Shown here one piece after another: positions 11,273 to 20,940 of a stretch of DNA of 64,000 nt (positions within the stretch are counted from its first letter, which is position 1; every line of letters starts with the position of its first letter). Location: contig NC_092406.1 of assembly GCF_009017415.1 (NCBI RefSeq), forward strand, positions 1,488,001 to 1,552,000, written 5' to 3'. Below the pieces are notes generated by a model, which was not told where the DNA came from, made no database searches, and saw only the letters and a list, made by a program, of their open reading frames with translations. The stretch is from Aspergillus flavus (lineage: Eukaryota; Ascomycota; Eurotiomycetes; Eurotiales; Aspergillaceae). The position numbers and the translations under genes were made by a program.

Positions 11273-13468
11273 TTACCAACAACTGAGCAGAACATCTTGG
11301 AATTCACCCCTTCGAAGAGCGGCGTACACTTTGCTAATTTGTGTTCCAATACACCCTTTCTTGCGACGCTCCGCCGAATCATAGGTAGGGTGGTCGGCGA
11401 TACCTCGGTGCATTGGCACGGCAAGTTTCTCCCGGACAAAGGTGTAGAAACTTCGTGAAGCACTGCAGAGATACGACTTGGTTGTCTGCCTTGTGAGAAA
11501 AGTCTCCCGCGTCGTCCGATAGCTCCAGTTTAACACGGCGCATACTCGAGTTTGCCAATGCTGGGCTGCTCGGACGTCGGTCATCGAAGAATTTTCGGGA
11601 TTACTCTCTGCCGCCAAGGAGCTCAAGAGGACTCCTACGGAATAGCTCGTGGTTGACTGGCATCGCTCCGCGAGATCACTTGTGCTCGTTCGTGACCAGT
11701 GATTCATCAGTTCTTCCCAGAGTTTGTTTTGCACTGCCGGTAAGCGAGCACCAAACGTTGATGAGTAAAGCTCAGCTGTGATATCGTCGACCTGAGCCCG
11801 TGCATCTTTCACGAATTCCAAATGGAGCGCCCGCAGATCCAGTGCCTGGCAAAGTACGTACAGGTATGTGGCGGCCATCAGCGACAGAACTTCCACGGTA
11901 TCCCCCGCATAGCGACAAGCGATGAAGGCTAGCGAGTTCAGACCCTGATTGTGCATCTCCGCTGACTGAACATGGTTACTGACGGGGTGATTCAGATAGG
12001 CTAGTTCAGACATATACGACGCCATATTGATGTCCACCCCCTTGAACGCAAACGATAAACTAGGATCGTCGACACTGAGATTGGGAGGAAGACCCCGACT
12101 CAAGTTTGGATTGATAATCTCAGAGCACTGGGAGAAGATCATCTTGCCCAGCATCTGCATCGCTCCCATGGTCTTTTCCATGGCGGACGTGACTGATGCT
12201 GCCTGGAAGTTGCCTCCGTGATGGATCTGGGCTTCCTCTGGATCCAGGAGCGGGTTGTCCGTTGTGGAGTTGAGTTCGCATACCACCTGCTTCAGGGATA
12301 ATGCCATATTCTCAATCTGGGGTCCAATCCATTGGGTTGACGTTCGCAGGGCGTATCGATCCTGTGCCAGCCCGCCGTGGTTGGCGGTCTCACCTCCTTC
12401 AGTGGGATTCTTCGCCAACTTAGAGTCAGTCAGTATCTTGAAGATATTGGCTGCCGCCTCCCGTTGGCCGTCATGAGGCCGAGCATCGGCTATGAATGGA
12501 TGGTAGTTGTATCTGGTGCCAAGTAGAGCTTCGGTGCCCATGGCTGTGAGTACCTGGGAAAGTAGAACAAGCTGATTGGCTTCGAAGAGGACAAGACTGG
12601 CCGCGCCACCGCTGAAAGCAGTGCCGTTTAGCAGACCAAGTCCCTCCTTGGGACCGAAATTCAATGGCACGAGTCCTGCCAACTGCAATGCTTCATCGGC
12701 AGGTACGATCTGATCGCCAGCAGCGTTATGCATCGAAATATCTGGATTGCCCTCCAATGCACCCGCGATGTAGGCAAGCGGGGTCAGGTCTCCGGAAGCC
12801 GATATGCTACCACGTAATGGTACCACCGGAGTCAACCCATGAGCAAGTAGAGTGAGGATATGCTCGACAACCTGGACCCGAACGGCTGAATGGCCTCGTA
12901 AGAGTGAATTACAACGCGTGAGCATGGCTGCTCGAACTATCGGAACTGGCATGCAATGGCTTTTCAAGTGATGTAAGCTAGACACAGGACTCCCGAGGCC
13001 GCGATCGCTTGGGAGTAGTATCGCTGCATTGTGATGTTGAATCAATGCCTTCTGTAGTGTCGCGTAGTCCTGGGTTCGTGTATCTGCGCTACCTCCGAAC
13101 CCGGTATTGACACCATATATGACTTCGCCTTTTGCCAGTTTTTGGCCAAGTAGATCTACACTGTGGTGCATTCGACCTAACACATTCTTATCGTCTGTGA
13201 TCGTCGCAGCAAGTCCATTGCTAATAAATGGGTGATTAGCAGCATTAAAGCCCAGGGGAGCGGATGGGCCTTACTGAGCAACAGCAAATACAGAGCTTAG
13301 ATCCAAGGATTGTCCATCGAGAACTACTTCTTTGCCCCCATCGGTGAGCTCACGTAACTGACGAAAGGATGACAAAGAAGATGCAGTATATGATTGCTTC
13401 TTGCCATGGCGGATAGAATTTCTTCGTAGGGATATACTCTCCACCGTCGGCATCGAAGGATCCCCCAT
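11273..13468 (-). CDS. Aromatic amino acid ammonia-lyase (phenylalanine/tyrosine ammonia-lyase type)
   Basis: Two exons, 13468-13275 and 13220-11273, give 713 aa, the size of fungal PAL and longer than histidine ammonia-lyase (about 510 aa). The Ala-Ser-Gly triad that cyclises to the MIO prosthetic group is at residues 206-208 in SISASGDLTPLAYIAGALEG. The catalytic-loop Tyr100 lies in IYGVNTGFGG. The C-terminal extension with FVREKLAVPMHRGIADHP is typical of PAL. The substrate-selectivity pair is His127-His128 (IQHHNAAIL). Plant PAL has Phe-Leu here, and a His at the first position is linked to tyrosine use in bacterial TAL and in dual yeast enzymes. The protein would deaminate L-Phe and/or L-Tyr to cinnamate or coumarate plus ammonia. 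The intron is 54 bases with a GTAAGG donor. No linked phenylpropanoid gene is visible. Confidence 0.9.
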
Positions 13469-14795
13469 TTTGCTCGAGTTCGTAGAAGCGTGCGACTACA
13501 CAAAATATTCTTTGTGAATTTGAGCAATGATCAGGGCGTGCTTTTGTGAAATTTTTAAAGAACCAGAAGACGTGAGCTGAATAACCTAGCGGTGAATCAA
13601 AGCTTCGCTAACAAGGTTTTCACTCAATCAGAGCTAGAGAAGATGTTAGCTCCATGCACAGAACACGGGATGCAATCAGTTTAGAAGAACAAAAGCGCTA
13701 AGTACCAATGAACAAGAGTACATAACCCTGCAGGCTTACGTGGTTCCAACAGGAAATATATGTGTCCTCCATCGCTGAACAAAAAAAACCTACATTGAGC
13801 TCAATTCAACAACACCTAGCATTCTACACCTTTCCGTCTCCAAGAAACACTCCTTTGTATGGGAATATAATCCCAGTTTGTAGTCAAGCCACATTATTGA
13901 AAAGAGCTCACTCACCCCTGCTTGAATATCCTCCTAGCGAGCTTCATTCCCCAACGGGCATGTTTCCCGTATAGGACAAGTTACCTATTCGATAGGATTT
14001 GCTGATGGCGCCTTTGACCTGCCTCTTTGGACTTGATATCGACAATTTCAGCTCGCCAGATGGCCTGTATGTGCGACCATATGTTGGGAAAACACTCTTT
14101 GCGTCTATGTGGCTTGGCCAAGACCGAGCTCAACCTTCCCGTTTTGGGAGAAGAAATGCACAGGTCAATTCTTCCTGTGTGACGAGTATTGGATTCTAGC
14201 TGAAGTGCCCTGCTAATGAACCAAGGATTGAGAGGACTTTCCTGTCGAGGAGCTGTGGATTTCAATGTCTCAAACTTTTTTAGCTTGGAGTTGGGCGTAG
14301 GGCTTAGTCTGCAATATCGCTTGAGTAACGGAAATACCCTGGGCCTTTGAATGACTCTAAATATATCGGCCTATATTAAGCACCGAGGAGACCAAGAAAG
14401 TCTGACCAAGAATTCACCTTTTGTGTCTCGCAACTGGGAATAAATCGACTTGGATATATTTTCCGCTCAGGGTTAAAAGTTGGCTCCTGATCTTCGAGCC
14501 TCAGGCAGCCAAACGAAACAGCGCCCAACCGTCGACATAAGACAAATCATTCGGTAGACCTCAGCGATCATGCAGGATGCCACGTATGAACCTGTGTTAA
14601 ATGTAACTTTTAGTCATTGAAACCCTGTATGGCCGACCCAAGATGACATAATGAGGCATCAACCCCGCATTTGACCAGAGAGATAAATAATGCCCTATCT
14701 TATCTTTCCCCCTCACTCTGGAGTCTGGAGATATCAGATAAACCCTCTATCATCGCTACCTGTTCCAGAAATCAACTCGCCCACTTCACCTCATC
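13469..14795. other. Divergent promoter region between the ammonia-lyase and the URC4-like gene
   Basis: The two flanking genes are transcribed away from each other, so this 1.3-kb region holds both promoters. Frames at 13762-13974 and 13981-14265 lack supporting splice sites or a proper ATG and were not called. The end nearest the URC4-like gene carries a cluster of GATA motifs (14681-14741, listed separately). Confidence 0.55.
14681..14741. promoter_or_regulatory. Cluster of four HGATAR motifs (AreA-type nitrogen regulator sites)
   Basis: Four matches to HGATAR, the consensus of the fungal nitrogen GATA factors AreA/Nit2, lie within 61 bases: AGATAA at 14681-14686, CTATCT (minus AGATAG) at 14695-14700, TTATCT (minus AGATAA) at 14700-14705 and AGATAA at 14736-14741. 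The nearest is 55 bases before the ATG of the URC4-like gene. Closely spaced GATA sites are a known feature of AreA-activated promoters. Nitrogen control of a pyrimidine-nitrogen salvage gene would make sense but is inferred. Confidence 0.6.
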
Positions 14796-16266
14796 ATGAC
14801 CATAGACACAGAGATCAAGTACATCCTCAGTCTCCAGGCTGTCCGTGAACGCGCTCAACGTGTGTTCCAGCTTGCCGAGGCCAACCAGATCAACCATTTC
14901 GAGTATCATGAGGACCGCTTCGACGCCGCGGTTCAATACGTAGCTAACATCATCAAGGTATACACCTTGCAAGCCTTCCTTGCGACCATGCAGCCCCAAG
15001 CTGACCTTAATTTAGCGAGACTTTGGCCCGGACAAGTATCACCTGATTCCCCCTCACGGCCGGTGGCAGCACTTCGAAGTCGGTGGGACTCCCCGTATTA
15101 AGGATCTCCTTTCACAATGGGAAGCGGCGGGGTACGATAAGGACGAACAAGCTCGGAGCCTCGTCGATTTGTTCTTCGTCTCGGTACTGCTCGATGCTGG
15201 CGCGGGGGATAAATGGCGTTTCACCGAACTGGGTAGCAACGCTGTGATCGGCCGGAGCGAGGGCATTGCGGTTGCGACATTACATATGTTCAACAATGGC
15301 GAGTTTGCTCTTCCAGGTAGTGATCGAAGGGATGTTGTTCTAGGTCCGTCACCCTGTCCCTGTTAATCCACCTTTTTTATATGTCCGCTAAGAAAAACAG
15401 GCGCCTCCCTCAAGGACTTCTCCGAGGCAACCCTATCACGGGGCTTCCAAATCACCGACAGTAACCCGTTCGTCGGTGTTCCTGCAAGAGTCGAACTGAT
15501 CAAATCCCTCGGTCGCTCATTGCTCAGTCTGCCCAATATCTTCGGTGACACCGGTCGGCCTGGGAACCTTGTCGGTAAGCCATTCATCCCTATCCACTTC
15601 ATGATCAATCACTTACACTGATCGAAAGATTACCTCAAATCGCGCGCCGACGATTCCAACCGTCTCGACTTCGAAGTATTATGGGAAACCTTGCAGAGTG
15701 TCCTCCTTCCCATCTGGCCATCCTCTCGAACACAGATAGACGGCCATCCCGTCGGCGACGCCTGGCCCCTAAAGGTGCTTGCAGACGACGCCCAGCAAGC
15801 CGATCGCCAGTCAAAGTGTTCACATATCCAACCCTTCCACAAGCTTACACAATGGCTAGCATATTCGTTAATGGTCCCATTTGAGCGCCTTTTAGGCGTG
15901 GAGTGGAAAAACGCAGAGATCGCGACAGGACTTCCCGAGTACCGAAACGGAGGGCTGTTCGTTGATTTAGGTGTTCTGACATTGAAGAAAGAGAGTCTGC
16001 AGCGTGGGTTGGCGAATTCCGGTAGCGCTTTGCCTGCGTTTGAGGCGACAAGCGATGAAATTGTCGAGTGGCGCGCTCTTACCGTGGCGCTGCTGGATAA
16101 GTTGCATCTTGCGCTGAGGGGCACTGAGTTGGGGAAGGAGAAGTTGAGTCTTGCTCAGGTGTTGGAGTCCGGGTCGTGGAAGGCTGGGAGGGAGTTGGCA
16201 GCGGAGAATCGACCGGAGACTAAGTCTAGTCCGATCTTGATTCTGGGCGATGGGACGCTGTTTTGA
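14796..16266 (+). CDS. URC4/Urg3-like DUF1688 protein, uracil catabolism
   Basis: Four exons (14796-14957, 15016-15343, 15401-15574, 15629-16266) code for 433 aa. The sequence matches the DUF1688 family, which includes yeast URC4 and fission yeast urg3, needed in the URC pathway that breaks uracil down as a nitrogen source. Recognisable stretches are DRFDAAVQYVANIIK in exon 1, FGPDKYHLIPPHGRWQHFEV in exon 2, NPFVGVPARVELIKSLG in exon 3, and PEYRNGGLFVDLGVL with EIVEWRALTVALLDKL in exon 4. No membrane segment or signal peptide is seen, so it should be cytosolic. The biochemical reaction is not known from family knowledge. Other URC genes (URC1-like GTP cyclohydrolase, URC6-like phosphoribosyltransferase) are not in the window. 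The GATA cluster immediately upstream fits control by nitrogen supply. Confidence 0.88.
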
Positions 16267-18845
16267 GGTAGTGGTTCTTCGGGGGTCTTGGTTGGATTCG
16301 TGGTAACTGGGTTATCGGTGGCATAGGGGACTGGGGTTGTCTAGAGGAGATACGCGGGTCTCTATGCATTATTTGTATATAATCTAAGACATGATTTAAA
16401 GTCTACGTGAGGGTCTTTTTGGGCATTCCATGACACGACCGCTGGGGTATACACTAGAGGTCATGGATATATATTTGGATAGTTCGCCGTAGTACAAATC
16501 AACGCGGCCGGTTAAACAACCTCTTAAGGTCACCCCATCAGTCCTAGATCTTGGAAATGATAAACCGGAACTCGGGTACTACATCCGCCGTCATCCATCA
16601 ATCAAGTTCCACATCCACTCGTCCCTACAGTTGCAACAGCGAATCGCCAAGACGACATACCCCATGCCCAGGATCGGCCTCAAAAGTCCCCCTACACCAG
16701 CCAGATTCATCCGCGAGGCAGGTTAGCCGTGCTATGCCCGAAAACAATCTATTGATATGATCCACAACTCGTATAATAGTGGAAAGTTCGGATGGACGCT
16801 GATAAACAGCAAAGTCTAGAACACACCGACCTAACCGATGAGGTGAGCCCCAAGTAAACTAAGCGAATAGCTCCAGGAGCAGATTCCAGAATAAATCAGG
16901 GTCATATGACATATAGGATAGGTGCAAACCATGGTCGAGTCCCGACATGAGAATTTCCTGGACCGGCCCGGCGATGATGTTGGGTGGTATGGAAGCCGGT
17001 GGCGTTTGTTTATTGATGCATAACTGACTTAGTGTATGTATTGCTATGCTTGAGTGCCTGATGTAGGACAGTGGACAGGATTATACGTGGCTGGATTGAT
17101 GCAGCCACGGAGTGACTACTTCTTACGGGGCCTAGGAAGGCTACGAGTTACTGTTGATCGCCGTAGAAGCCCGACTAATACGGTCACCTAACAGATTGCT
17201 ATGGGGTATCCAAAAGGTCGCTTCGACGAGAAAGATGGGAGAAAGGTCCATTATAATGTTCTGGGAGAGATTCTCCATAGAAGTTTCGATGAGACGGCAA
17301 CTGAGCCGATCGTTGGGGTACCATGTTGACCTCTTGCCCTTCATAGGAGATGTGGAGTAGGATAAAAGTTTTATACGAAGCATAATTCTACGGAGGACTC
17401 TCCTCCTAAGAACCCTAGAGTAAGATAATGTTTAGTCACACAGTTGCAGATGCGTCCCAACACCCGAAACATTCCGATTCTACACGTTATGATCGACCTC
17501 TCCAACGATCCACAGTAAAGTGCAACAGATTTTGAACGCACAAAAGTATCATGAGAGTGCCCTCAAAATCTTTACAGCGATGACGTCGCACCGGGTTGTG
17601 TGACGAGTATCCATCCAGTTGTCCCAGCTGGGCTTTTAGATCTCATGAGCAGACCGCTCAATGCCCGTAAGAGTCTGAAAAGGGAGATCTGAAAGCCTTA
17701 ACTAGCCAATGGGCTTCACGGGATGTACAAGGCCTCTGGATTTTCTTCGGGACCGGAAAGAGAGCAGTTCGGTCGGTATAGCCAATGCCGAGGCTCTTAC
17801 CTAAACCATATAGGAAACTGCGAGCTTCTAAGTTTGAGATGTGGATCCGTACCAAGCCTTGGAAGGATTTTTAAAGTGTGGGTAACTCTCAATAAGATAA
17901 CTTGGTAGACCGCCCGTGAGCATTCCTAGTAGATAGAGAAGTCTTTGAAAATACTCTGGGCCTCCATGGTCTCTGTCTTGCATAGATGTGGACGAGGGCA
18001 TAGAAGATATATCATCCTGCAGCAACACTTCACGTTGCATTGACTGACCGGAAGCGCCGATAGAGTGTCAGCAGCGGTGAGAATTTTCGGTTTGATTTCC
18101 CCGAAGATGACCCGAAGATCCATATCGGCCCCGATCGAATAGCGTGGGATCCTGAGGCCCATGGGGTGGCAACTGACCGAGTCGGGCCGGGGGAAGTGCA
18201 GTTCACTATGGAGTTAGGGCAGCGTCTGCCCTGCATCGGGATGCCGAACTGGAGACGGCGTGGGGGTTGACCTCATTCTTTACCGGTCATCTCGGGCGGA
18301 TTCCGATCACTGAAACTGGATCTGGTATTTGCCTCTCTCCCTGTTCCTCACAATCGTAGGGGACAATATGATGATTTGCGAAGGAAGATTCACCTCGAGC
18401 CGTGGAAGCATATACAAAATTCAAGTAGATCTCTGGTTATGCATTGCTTGACTGCCGGACAAGCCAACGATATCTTGGATGAGTAATGAGGGTTTTCCCC
18501 GAAGTTTTATAGACTTTCCCAAAATGGAAGCGTCTTCGACCCACTGGGAGACGTTCCTAACTTCGTCTTCCCCCAACACTGAACGGAGACAGCGGCCCCC
18601 GTGGAGAATGGAGAACGACAAACTTTGACTGCTCAAGTGATGCGTTTTGTGGGCTGCTTAGCTGGCCACCGCGTGATTTTCTGCCTTCGTCGTAGTGTTA
18701 TGACGCAGGGTGCAGCAGAGTCATAAGTTGGATTCATCCATGGTCAATCTACTATAATACTGCCTGTTCCTCTCACCCCAGTTCTCTTCTCCTCCCCCTT
18801 CTCACTACGCTTATCCACTCCCATTCACCTTTAAACACCGCCAAT
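16267..18845. other. Long intergenic region with possible relic of a minus-strand gene
   Basis: Between about 17660 and 18640 the minus strand carries a chain of short frames in changing registers (18636-18421, 18236-17926, 18040-17828, 17855-17658), each with coding-like composition and no proper intron borders between them. This is what a frame-shifted dead gene looks like, but no family was recognised. The last 130 bases before the transporter are rich in C and T, as in strongly expressed fungal promoters. The rest shows nothing. Confidence 0.4.
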
Positions 18846-20477
18846 ATGGAGAAGACCTACACCGAGAAGGTCCAACCGGGCCTCTCATCTCACACAGAGG
18901 ATGCCGCCTCAAGTTCACAACATATCCCGGCGACAAGCAAGACAGGCCTTGTTGTCGGCGGCAAACACGCCCAATCACTATCAGACAGCTCCTCCCTATC
19001 ATCAAGTGAACAGAACATCACAACCTTTGACTTCGACCTCCCCCTGACCGCCACACAAGCCACCATCCATGAAGGAAAGGAGCGTATCCTCATCGACTTC
19101 GTCGACGGCGACAAAGAGAACCCCTTCAACTGGGATCCCCGTTACAAAGCATTCATCTCGCTTCTCCTCTGTCTCATGACCCTCTTCATCGGTCTTGCCA
19201 CAACCGCCTACAGCTCCGGAATCGACCGCATGACAAAAGACCTCGGCGTGTCCACCATCCTAGGCCAACTGGGTCTCTTCACCTTCAACTTCACCTGTGC
19301 CCTGGCCCCCCTCTTCCTGGCCCCATTCTGTGAGCTCGCCGGCCGCCGCGTCATCTACGTCGGCGCCTACATCTGCTTTGGCCTGATGTTCATCGGCCTC
19401 GCCCTAGGCAAGAACATCGCCACCATCCTCGTCTGCCGCGCCCTGCTCGGCCTCTTCGGCTGCGTCGGCACCATCCTCGTCGGCGGTACCTTCGGCGACA
19501 TGTACCGTCCCGAAGAGCGCGCCATCCCCATGGCCAGCTTCTCCTACATCGCCATCCTCGGCACCGTCGGCGCCCCCATCTACGCCGGCTTCATCGACCA
19601 AGCACTCGGCTGGCGCTGGGTGGAAGGCATCCAGGGCCTCGCCAACATCCCCCTCGCAATTGTGTGCTTCTTCTGCCTCCGGGAAACCCGCGGCAGCGTC
19701 GCCCTCGGCAAACGCGCCGACCTCCTCCGCAAGCAAACCGGCGACGACCGCTACGTAGCAGCCTCAGACCTCGAAGCCCCGGATATCAAGACCATGCTCT
19801 ACAACTCCTCCATCAAGGCCGGCAAGATGCTCATCACAGAGCCCGTTGTCTTCGCCTTCGGTCTCTGGATCGCCTTCGCCTGGTTCCTGACCTTCCTCTT
19901 CCTCTCGGTCATCCCTATCACCTTCCAAGAAAAGAAGGGCTGGGGCGAGGGCATCTCCGGCCTCCCCTACATCTCCCTCTGTTTGGGTACTACAATCGGG
20001 TTTGGGCTCAACTTCCTCCAAATCAGGAAATATAACTCCATCGTGGCCCAGAACGGTGTCGCGGCGCCGGAAGCCAGGCTTTACGGGGCCCTGTTCGGTG
20101 CCGTGTGGCTGCCGGTCGGTCTGTTTATTTACAGTTTCACTCAGTATGCCTTCCTGCATTGGATTGGACCGTTCATTGCCCTTGTTTTGATCACCATTGG
20201 TATCTTCTTTATCTTTGAGTCTTGTTACTCCTTTACCTCTGACTGCTATGGCGAATCTTCTTCGTCTGCGATTGCGGGTCAGGGTTTCATGAGGAATACG
20301 CTTGGTGCTGTGTCGCCGCTTTTTGCGTCCCAGTTTTTCCATAATGTGGGGAGTCAATATGCTGGGCTGATTCTGGCACTGGTTGCTACGCTTCTCACCT
20401 TTATTCCGTATATTTTGTTTTGGTGGGGGCCTGCGCTGAGGAAGAGGTCGAAGTTGGCTTCGACGAATACGTTTTAA
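18846..20477 (+). CDS. MFS transporter, DHA1 drug:H+ antiporter type
   Basis: An uninterrupted 543-aa membrane protein with a long hydrophilic N-terminus (about residues 1-95, Ser/Thr-rich) and 12 predicted membrane segments in two groups of six. Before the first segment stands the phrase DKENPFNWDPRYK, common in fungal DHA1 exporters and polyamine/multidrug transporters. The loop between segments 2 and 3 contains APFCELAGRRVIYVGAY, a form of the MFS motif GxxxDrxGRr. Segment 4-5 shows RALLGLFGCVGTILVGGTFGD followed by RPEERAIPMA, also usual in DHA1 proteins. It probably exports small toxic compounds or transports polyamines at the plasma membrane; the substrate cannot be told. Codon use is strongly C-biased in the third position, and a C/T-rich leader precedes the ATG, which suggests good expression. 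Confidence 0.88.
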   Translation: MEKTYTEKVQPGLSSHTEDAASSSQHIPATSKTGLVVGGKHAQSLSDSSSLSSSEQNITTFDFDLPLTATQATIHEGKERILIDFVDGDKENPFNWDPRYKAFISLLLCLMTLFIGLATTAYSSGIDRMTKDLGVSTILGQLGLFTFNFTCALAPLFLAPFCELAGRRVIYVGAYICFGLMFIGLALGKNIATILVCRALLGLFGCVGTILVGGTFGDMYRPEERAIPMASFSYIAILGTVGAPIYAGFIDQALGWRWVEGIQGLANIPLAIVCFFCLRETRGSVALGKRADLLRKQTGDDRYVAASDLEAPDIKTMLYNSSIKAGKMLITEPVVFAFGLWIAFAWFLTFLFLSVIPITFQEKKGWGEGISGLPYISLCLGTTIGFGLNFLQIRKYNSIVAQNGVAAPEARLYGALFGAVWLPVGLFIYSFTQYAFLHWIGPFIALVLITIGIFFIFESCYSFTSDCYGESSSSAIAGQGFMRNTLGAVSPLFASQFFHNVGSQYAGLILALVATLLTFIPYILFWWGPALRKRSKLASTNTF

Positions 20478-20940
20478 AAGGTGAGCTGTGCTCGCTTTGT
20501 GGGGGGTTGTTGGGTGACTTGTGGATGATTTATGTAGATATGTTGATGTGATTGTAGATACATCGTTGGATATGATTATGATTGTACAATAATAGTCATC
20601 TTTTATGGAAAACTATATATTCTGTTTGACTTGGTGTTCTACGTAGATTTGTCTTTCCGTTGTATATTCTGTCTTGTAGAGTGGCTCCTGTGTCTGGAGA
20701 TTATGTGTTCTACGATACTCGTGGCATTGTACGGATCGGTCGTGGAGGACCGGTGAGCGTTTAAGGTACGGAGAACGTTAATGTATCCAAATGGAAGTTT
20801 GGAGGTCGACCACGCAAGACAAGTGGAAGATAGAAGTCAATAGAGCGCCCATTAAAAGGCAAAACTAGATAACACCGAACACTACCAGTCATAACAAAAC
20901 GAGGGTATAGGGTATATATACTGCTCAAGCCAAAAGATAT
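20478..20940. other. 3' regions of two convergent genes
   Basis: The MFS gene (plus) and the antiporter gene (minus) end toward each other here. AT-rich runs such as TTATGGAAAACTATATATTC near 20600 are likely polyadenylation regions. No other feature seen. Confidence 0.6.

Noticed and set aside
19404..20357. Long minus-strand frames opposite the MFS transporter (110 and 197 codons)
   Set aside because: They mirror the C-biased third codon positions of the transporter and are antisense shadows.
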